From: JAFCEV01 sp964473005
Lineage (GTDB): Archaea > Nanobdellota > Nanobdellia > Pacearchaeales > GW2011-AR1
Reading direction: 5' to 3'
NCBI GenBank assembly: GCA_964473005.1
Contig: CAYYME010000011.1
Location: 1 to 16,117, forward strand
DNA length: 16,117 bases
This document shows, one piece after another, positions 12,663-16,117 of the stretch. Under the pieces are notes generated by a model. That model searched no databases and was not told the origin of the DNA. It worked only from the letters and a program-made list of their open reading frames with translations. The first letter of the stretch is position 1; each line of letters begins with the position of its first letter. The translations under genes were made by a program, and so were the position numbers.

Positions 12663-12821
12663 ATGAAAAAACAATTAAGAAAAAACTGGTGGCTCGGATT
12701 TTTTGGTTTTTTTGGATTTAATGGAATCCCTGAATTGCTTACCCAGGATTGGTTTGGAATGCTTTGGCTGTTATGGTTTATTTGGTTTATTTACTTCATT
12801 CCAGAAAAGAATAAACCTTAA
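12663..12821 (+). CDS. 52-residue Trp/Phe-rich membrane microprotein
   Basis: ATG 12663 opens a frame of 52 codons lying wholly between two tRNA genes. A short basic N-terminus (MKKQLRKN) leads to WWLGFFGFFGFNGIPELL, then a very hydrophobic helix GMLWLLWFIWFIYFI and a charged end PEKNKP. The opening LGFFGFFGF pattern and overall layout recall small DUF3796-like membrane proteins, but I rely on pattern only. One, perhaps two, membrane passes; basic end in the cytoplasm. The composition is far from random AT-rich sequence and the reading frame is clean. No Shine-Dalgarno sequence is seen; it may be leaderless or read from the tRNA transcript. Function unknown. Confidence 0.65.
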   Translation: MKKQLRKNWWLGFFGFFGFNGIPELLTQDWFGMLWLLWFIWFIYFIPEKNKP

Positions 12822-12847
12822 AAGTCTTTGAAGTATTTTATTTATAT

Positions 12848-13003
12848 GCCCACTTCGCATAATGGTATTGCATCGGATTGCTAACTGGAAGAACCTAGGT
12901 TCTTCTACGATAACATCTCCTAAAGACGTCGCTGACGCGATATTGAGATAAGGTAAACATCCGAGCCCTTCGGGGCCCGCAGGTTCGATTCCTGCAGTGG
13001 GCG
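12848..13003 (+). tRNA. tRNA-Ser (anticodon GCT) with a 75-nt intron
   Basis: Acceptor GCCCACT/AGTGGGC, discriminator G, D arm GCATAATGGTATTGC, anticodon stem TCGGA/TCCGA, anticodon GCT at 12880-12882, variable arm GCCC-TTCG-GGGC, T arm GCAGG-TTCGATT-CCTGC. Intron about 12884-12958 after base 37. Its bulge-helix-bulge is good: UUGC pairs with GUAA, with bulges UAA and ACA. The D and variable arms are identical to those of tRNA-Ser(GGA), so the two genes are duplicates. A TATA-like CTTAAAAGT at about 12817-12825 lies the expected 25-30 bases upstream. Confidence 0.94.
12884..12958 (+). other. Archaeal intron in tRNA-Ser(GCT)
   Basis: 75 bases at position 37/38 with a canonical bulge-helix-bulge junction. 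The interior can fold as AGAACCTAGGTTCT (12890-12903, a palindrome) and a second G+C-rich hairpin around GACGTCGCTGACGCG. No homing endonuclease or other gene is inside. Confidence 0.8.
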
Positions 13004-13009
13004 TTTTTT
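13004..13009 (+). terminator. T6 terminator after tRNA-Ser(GCT)
   Basis: Six T directly follow the discriminator base of the tRNA. Just beyond lies TTGCC-GAA-GGCAA (13012-13024), a perfect 5-bp hairpin, and then AATTC-TGCAG-GAATT. The T-run alone is a standard archaeal stop signal; the hairpins may be incidental. Confidence 0.6.
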
Positions 13010-13110
13010 ACTTGCCGAAGGCAAATTAATTCTGCAGGAATTCTTGACAAAATTCAAGAGTAATTATGCTCATGAGAATACATATAGCATAGGGCGTTTT
13101 GATAAGAGAT

Positions 13111-13119
13111 TTTATAAAA
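13111..13119 (+). promoter_or_regulatory. TATA box that sets the Nudix gene start
   Basis: TTTATAAAA is centred 25 bases before ATG 13140 and lies inside the upstream extension of the frame. It predicts a leaderless mRNA beginning at that ATG and argues against the TTG at 13044. Confidence 0.6.
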
Positions 13120-13139
13120 TCTTCTGCCCAAATAGACCT

Positions 13140-13562
13140 ATGAATGTTTACAAAATCTCGATTGTGATTTTTTATGATAAAAGTGACATATTGATACAAG
13201 ATAGAAAAGATTTTAACATAATAAGATTTGGAGAAGAATATGGTTTCTTTGGGGGGAAAATAAAAGAAGGAGAAACCCCGGAACAAGCATTAAAAAGAGA
13301 AATAAAAGAAGAACTTAATATAAAAATTAAAGATTATGTTTTTTTTAAAAAATATGTTCAAAAATTTAAAAAATTCAATGCAATCATTGAAAGAAATGTT
13401 TTTATCGCCCCTATGCCAAATATAAAAAATCTTAAAGTAGATGAAGGAAAACCATTTATTACCCAATTTAAAAAAAGTTTTAACCTTAAGATGATGCCGG
13501 GAGATATTGATATTTTAAAAGAAATCTATCAATCATTAAACAAAAAGAGTAATTTATTCTGA
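13140..13562 (+). CDS. Nudix hydrolase
   Basis: Hydrolyses a nucleoside diphosphate linked to another group; the substrate cannot be read from the sequence. 140 residues from ATG 13140, a usual Nudix length. The Nudix box fits G39-x5-E45-x7-R53-E54-x2-E57-E58: GGKIKEGETPEQALKREIKEELNI (38-61), with N60 where the consensus has Gly. A beta strand ISIVIFYDKSDILIQDR precedes it, the expected first strand, and a helix (DIDILKEIYQSL) closes the chain. The frame extends upstream to TTG 13044, but the added 32 residues carry no motif and span a good TATA box placed 25 bases before ATG 13140, so I take the shorter form. Strongly AT-rich and Lys/Phe-rich. Housecleaning of damaged nucleotides is one option; ADP-ribose or NADH-type substrates are others. 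Confidence 0.9.
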   Translation: MNVYKISIVIFYDKSDILIQDRKDFNIIRFGEEYGFFGGKIKEGETPEQALKREIKEELNIKIKDYVFFKKYVQKFKKFNAIIERNVFIAPMPNIKNLKVDEGKPFITQFKKSFNLKMMPGDIDILKEIYQSLNKKSNLF

Positions 13563-13570
13563 AACAATTA

Positions 13571-13580
13571 TTTTATAAAC
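13571..13580 (+). promoter_or_regulatory. TATA box of the CstA-family gene
   Basis: TTTTATAAAC is centred about 39 bases before ATG 13615 and is followed by a pyrimidine-rich tract, predicting a start near 13600 and a leader of about 15 nt. A weak GAGG lies 3 bases before the ATG. Confidence 0.55.
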
Positions 13581-13614
13581 TTCTTTTCTTTCTTTTTTCT
13601 GTAAAAAGAGGAAG

Positions 13615-15240
13615 ATGAACGCTGCAATAATTGCACTGGTTGGAATAATTTTTCTTATTGCAAATTATTTTTTATACGGCAGATTTATTGAGAAAAAAAT
13701 AAAACCCACAAACAAAAAAACCCCTGCTTTTATAAATAAGGACAAGACAGATTTTTATCCTGCCAACAAATTCTTCTTGTTCGGGCATCATTTTGCGTCG
13801 ATTGCAGGTGCAGGGCCGATTATAGGACCTATTTTAGCAGTGTCTTATTTCGGATGGCTGGCTGTTTCCCTGTGGATTATATTGGGCACAGTATTTATCG
13901 GAGCTGTCCATGATTATTTATCCCTGATGCTCTCTGTCAAAAATAAAGGTGAGGGAATTGCAAGAATCTCCGGAGAGAGCATAAACAAACGTTCAGGAAA
14001 AGTTTTTGCAATAATGATTTATCTGACTTTGATGCTCATTGTCACTGTTTTTTCTGCTTCTGCTGCAGACAGCATAATTGCGCAGCCAAGTTTGGTAATT
14101 CCGATAATCGCTATTTCTGTAATTGCTGTTATTTTAGGGCTGGCTGTTTATAAATTCAAGAAAAATGTTTTAATTTCAAGTTTAATTGCTCTTGCTTTTG
14201 CTTTCTTTTTTATGTGGGTAGGATATAAAGTTCCGGTGATTCTGCCTTTCTCATTAGGAATTCAGAGAGTATTCTGGATAACAATCCTGATTGGTTACGG
14301 GGCAATTGCATCTTTAATTCCTGTCTGGATATTCCTTCAACCAAGAGATTATTTAAGTGCAATTCAGTTAATTTTATTTTTAGGCCTTGGATTTGTATCT
14401 ATTTTTATTGTTCAGCCTGATGTAAATATTCCTTTGATAATTAAAGGCAATTTTCCGATGTGGCCAATTTTGTTCATAACTGTGGCATGCGGTGCTGTTT
14501 CAGGATTTCACTCGCTGGTTGCCTCAGGCACGACATCAAAACAACTGGCAAGTGAAAGGCACGGAAAATTTATTGGTTACGGGGGCATGGTTGCAGAAGG
14601 ATTGCTGGCTCTGTTAGTGCTATTGTTTGTCGGAAGCCTGGCCTGGAATTCCGGCTCATTAAATTTTATTGATTCCCTGAATCAGGGATGGGTTATGGCA
14701 TTTGGAAACGCAGTAGGAAATGTAGTGTCAAGGCTGAACATATCTTTCCTGACATTTGCCATTGCAAGTTTAATAGGAGTATTTATGGTTAACCAGTTTA
14801 TTATGACTTCTCTGGACACCTCCACAAGAATTTCAAGATTGGTAATTGCAGATACATTCAACAAAAAGATTTTCAAAAATAAATTATTCGGAGTCCTTAT
14901 CACAGTAATTCCTGCCCTTATACTTGCAGTTACAAATTCCTATGCAACTATCTGGAGATTGTTTGGAACTGCAAATCAGCTGATTGCTGCAATTGCCCTG
15001 ATAACTATCTCTGCTTATTTTGTCGAGCATAAAAAGCACATAAAATTCCTGATTATTCCTACTGCGTTCATGATGGTAACAACAATCGGGGCTCTTTTAT
15101 ACGGGCTATTCAACAAAGCAGGTTATATATTCACAGGAAATTGGGTATTGGCAATAGTTTCCCTGGTCTTAATTGTATTGGCTGTGATTGTTTCTTATGA
15201 AGGCGTTAAGGTTGTGAAAGAATACAGGAAGAGAATTTAG
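13615..15240 (+). CDS. cstA: CstA-family carbon starvation membrane transporter
   Basis: A 541-residue multi-span membrane protein with more than a dozen hydrophobic helices along the whole chain. Family landmarks: YFLYGRFIEKKI (19-30), DFYPANKFFLFGHHFASIAGAGPIIGPILAVSYFGW (46-81), the GAVHDYLSLMLSVKNKGEGIARISGE block, the central ACGAVSGFHSLVASGTTSKQLASE and LFGTANQLIAAIAL near the C-terminus. Relatives in bacteria (CstA, BtsT) import pyruvate, and CstA has also been linked to peptide uptake; either would suit an organism that depends on external carbon. It is shorter than E. coli CstA (701) and lacks its C-terminal extension, as many archaeal members do. It has its own promoter and its stop directly abuts the stop of the convergent DTD2 gene with no base between. 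Confident in family; substrate inferred. Confidence 0.93.
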   Translation: MNAAIIALVGIIFLIANYFLYGRFIEKKIKPTNKKTPAFINKDKTDFYPANKFFLFGHHFASIAGAGPIIGPILAVSYFGWLAVSLWIILGTVFIGAVHDYLSLMLSVKNKGEGIARISGESINKRSGKVFAIMIYLTLMLIVTVFSASAADSIIAQPSLVIPIIAISVIAVILGLAVYKFKKNVLISSLIALAFAFFFMWVGYKVPVILPFSLGIQRVFWITILIGYGAIASLIPVWIFLQPRDYLSAIQLILFLGLGFVSIFIVQPDVNIPLIIKGNFPMWPILFITVACGAVSGFHSLVASGTTSKQLASERHGKFIGYGGMVAEGLLALLVLLFVGSLAWNSGSLNFIDSLNQGWVMAFGNAVGNVVSRLNISFLTFAIASLIGVFMVNQFIMTSLDTSTRISRLVIADTFNKKIFKNKLFGVLITVIPALILAVTNSYATIWRLFGTANQLIAAIALITISAYFVEHKKHIKFLIIPTAFMMVTTIGALLYGLFNKAGYIFTGNWVLAIVSLVLIVLAVIVSYEGVKVVKEYRKRI

Positions 15241-16041
15241 TCAGTTCCCGACATCACTCGTCTTTTTGTAATTAATATAAAGTTTATTAAGGATTTCCAA
15301 AAGCTGTTTTCTCTGCTCTGCAGTGCCAAGCCCTTTCCAATCAAGAACCACAAAATCAATTTCTTCTTCTGTTTTATCCATTGCTTCTCTTACCATTTCT
15401 TCTGTCAGGGGAAAAACATACCGGGGGATGACATGCGAGATTGCAACATTTGATTTTAACTGCAACTTGTTGAAATTCGGGCAGTAGTGCGGTCCTCCGA
15501 TTCCGATTGCAATTTCATTGTAAGGGTTTGGTTTAAAATTCTGAATTGTTTCTAAGATGGTTTTTGCAAGAATAAATCCTGCTCTTCTGTCTTCCCATTC
15601 TGTCTGCGTAGAGCCGATTTCAATGAAGATACAGGGTTTATTAATTAAAGGACCGTGATGGGTGCATTCTAATGTAACTTTATATCTCTGTCCTAATCCT
15701 GAAGCCACCACATTTTTATCTAAATTCTCAAAAAGCTGTTTCTGGAACTGCGCAGAAGTTCTGCAGAGTTTTCCGCTTTCTCCTCCTAATTCCGCATTTC
15801 TGAAGTTGCCGGGTGCATGAACTGAAAGAGTTTTTTCTTTTTTTTCTGATTCGTGCTTTGATGCAAAAATTATAAAATCATATCTGCTGATTTTTTCCAT
15901 ATCAATATTTTCTGTATAGATGATTTCATCTTCAACCAGATAAAAATTAAAATTCTCCTGCGGAAACTGGGAGAGCTGGGTTGTGATATTTATTCCTGCC
16001 CTGTCTTTCTTGCTCGCGACAATTAGATACTTCTGGAACAT
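15241..16041 (-). CDS. dtdA: D-aminoacyl-tRNA deacylase, DTD2/GEK1 type
   Basis: Removes wrongly attached D-amino acids from tRNA so that they do not enter protein or trap tRNA; this archaeal and plant type differs in fold from bacterial DTD. 266 residues. Conserved blocks in order: YLIVASKKDRAGINI (5-19), IIFASKHES...TLSVHAPGNF (57-80), VTLECTHHGP (122-131), FIEIGSTQTEWED (139-151), the AIGIGGPHYCPNF block (178-190), and the HVIPRYVF segment. The His and Glu of these blocks form the metal site in the family. ATG 16041 lies about 24 bases from TTTAAA (16063-16068), giving a leaderless message from a divergent promoter. It belongs to translation quality control together with the EF-1A and tRNA genes in the window. 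Confidence 0.95.
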   Translation of the reverse strand: MFQKYLIVASKKDRAGINITTQLSQFPQENFNFYLVEDEIIYTENIDMEKISRYDFIIFASKHESEKKEKTLSVHAPGNFRNAELGGESGKLCRTSAQFQKQLFENLDKNVVASGLGQRYKVTLECTHHGPLINKPCIFIEIGSTQTEWEDRRAGFILAKTILETIQNFKPNPYNEIAIGIGGPHYCPNFNKLQLKSNVAISHVIPRYVFPLTEEMVREAMDKTEEEIDFVVLDWKGLGTAEQRKQLLEILNKLYINYKKTSDVGN

Positions 16042-16043
16042 GG

Positions 16044-16068
16044 TATTATTAATAATAAATTATTTAAA
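16044..16068. promoter_or_regulatory. Divergent promoter between dtdA and the gene at the window edge
   Basis: The 48-base gap has a TTTAAA core (16063-16068) centred exactly 24.5 bases from both the dtdA ATG (-) and ATG 16090 (+), so one palindromic TATA box could serve two leaderless messages. A perfect 14-base palindrome, TATTATTAATAATA (16044-16057), overlaps the dtdA side and could bind a regulator. Confidence 0.5.
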
Positions 16069-16089
16069 GATTTTTTGATGATGAAAAAT

Positions 16090-16117
16090 ATGGGTTTGAA
16101 AGTTAAGAAGAAAGGAA
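16090..16117 (+). CDS. Start of an unidentified gene, cut off by the window edge
   Basis: ATG 16090 opens a frame reading MGLKVKKKG... to the end of the window. In-frame ATGs at 16078 and 16081 would add MMKN, but the TATA core 24.5 bases before 16090 favours the latter as a leaderless start. The basic N-terminus cannot be assigned to a family. Too short to be sure it is a gene. Confidence 0.35.

Noticed and set aside
12884..12958. Direct repeats or a CRISPR array in the tRNA region
   Set aside because: The repeated blocks are duplicated tRNA D and variable arms; there is no regular repeat-spacer pattern anywhere in the window.
13044..13139. Upstream extension of the Nudix gene to a TTG start
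   Set aside because: It spans a TATA box placed 25 bases before ATG 13140, adds no motif, and lengthens the protein beyond the usual size.

Overview
The window is archaeal. It holds an EF-1A elongation factor, an archaeal-type DnaG/TOPRIM protein, archaeal RNase HII, a DTD2-type D-aminoacyl-tRNA deacylase, tRNA genes with introns at position 37/38, and TATA boxes (TTTATAAA, TTTAAA, TTTATATAAA) about 25 bases before start codons with no ribosome binding site. The low G+C, very tight packing (convergent stops that touch or overlap), many tiny orphan genes and short core proteins suggest a small-genome lineage such as the DPANN/Nanoarchaeota-Woesearchaeota group. That placement is inference, not a sequence match.

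Layout. 1-2475: EF-1A (+), a TPR-like helical protein (+), then an unknown protein (-) whose stop overlaps the previous one. 2476-2806: a gene-free stretch with an imperfect inverted repeat and the dnaG promoter. 2807-5359: dnaG (+) with a hairpin/T-tract terminator, then a signal-peptide and C-terminal-anchor surface protein (+). 5471-6988: five small genes on the + strand with almost no spacing, all orphans. They include a membrane protein, two small paralogues, a lipoprotein and a possible winged-helix protein. 6963-12173, all on the - strand: rnhB, a 36-residue zinc ribbon, an unknown protein, a large SMC-like ATPase, and the protein-isoaspartate methyltransferase pcm. 12225-13003: a tRNA island of Ser(GGA), Ser(CGA, intron), initiator-type Met(CAT, intron), a 52-residue membrane protein and Ser(GCT, intron). 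13140-16041: a Nudix hydrolase, a CstA-family transporter and DTD2 (-). The window ends in the first codons of a + strand gene.

Functionally it is mostly information processing: translation (EF-1A, four tRNAs, DTD2), RNA and DNA metabolism (DnaG, RNase HII, SMC-like ATPase), protein repair (Pcm), nucleotide housecleaning (Nudix) and probable pyruvate/peptide uptake (CstA).

The most striking object is the SMC protein. Both ATPase halves are SMC-type, but the exact midpoint of the chain carries a Rad50-like CPVC zinc hook and there is no room for an SMC hinge. Next in interest are the initiator-type tRNA, whose spliced anticodon arm has C33 and matches the eukaryotic initiator arm and whose T stem has a bulged base, with a partial copy of its 3' end just downstream; and the orphan five-gene cluster. 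For several genes the TATA or Shine-Dalgarno position shows that the longest reading frame starts too early, and revised starts are given.
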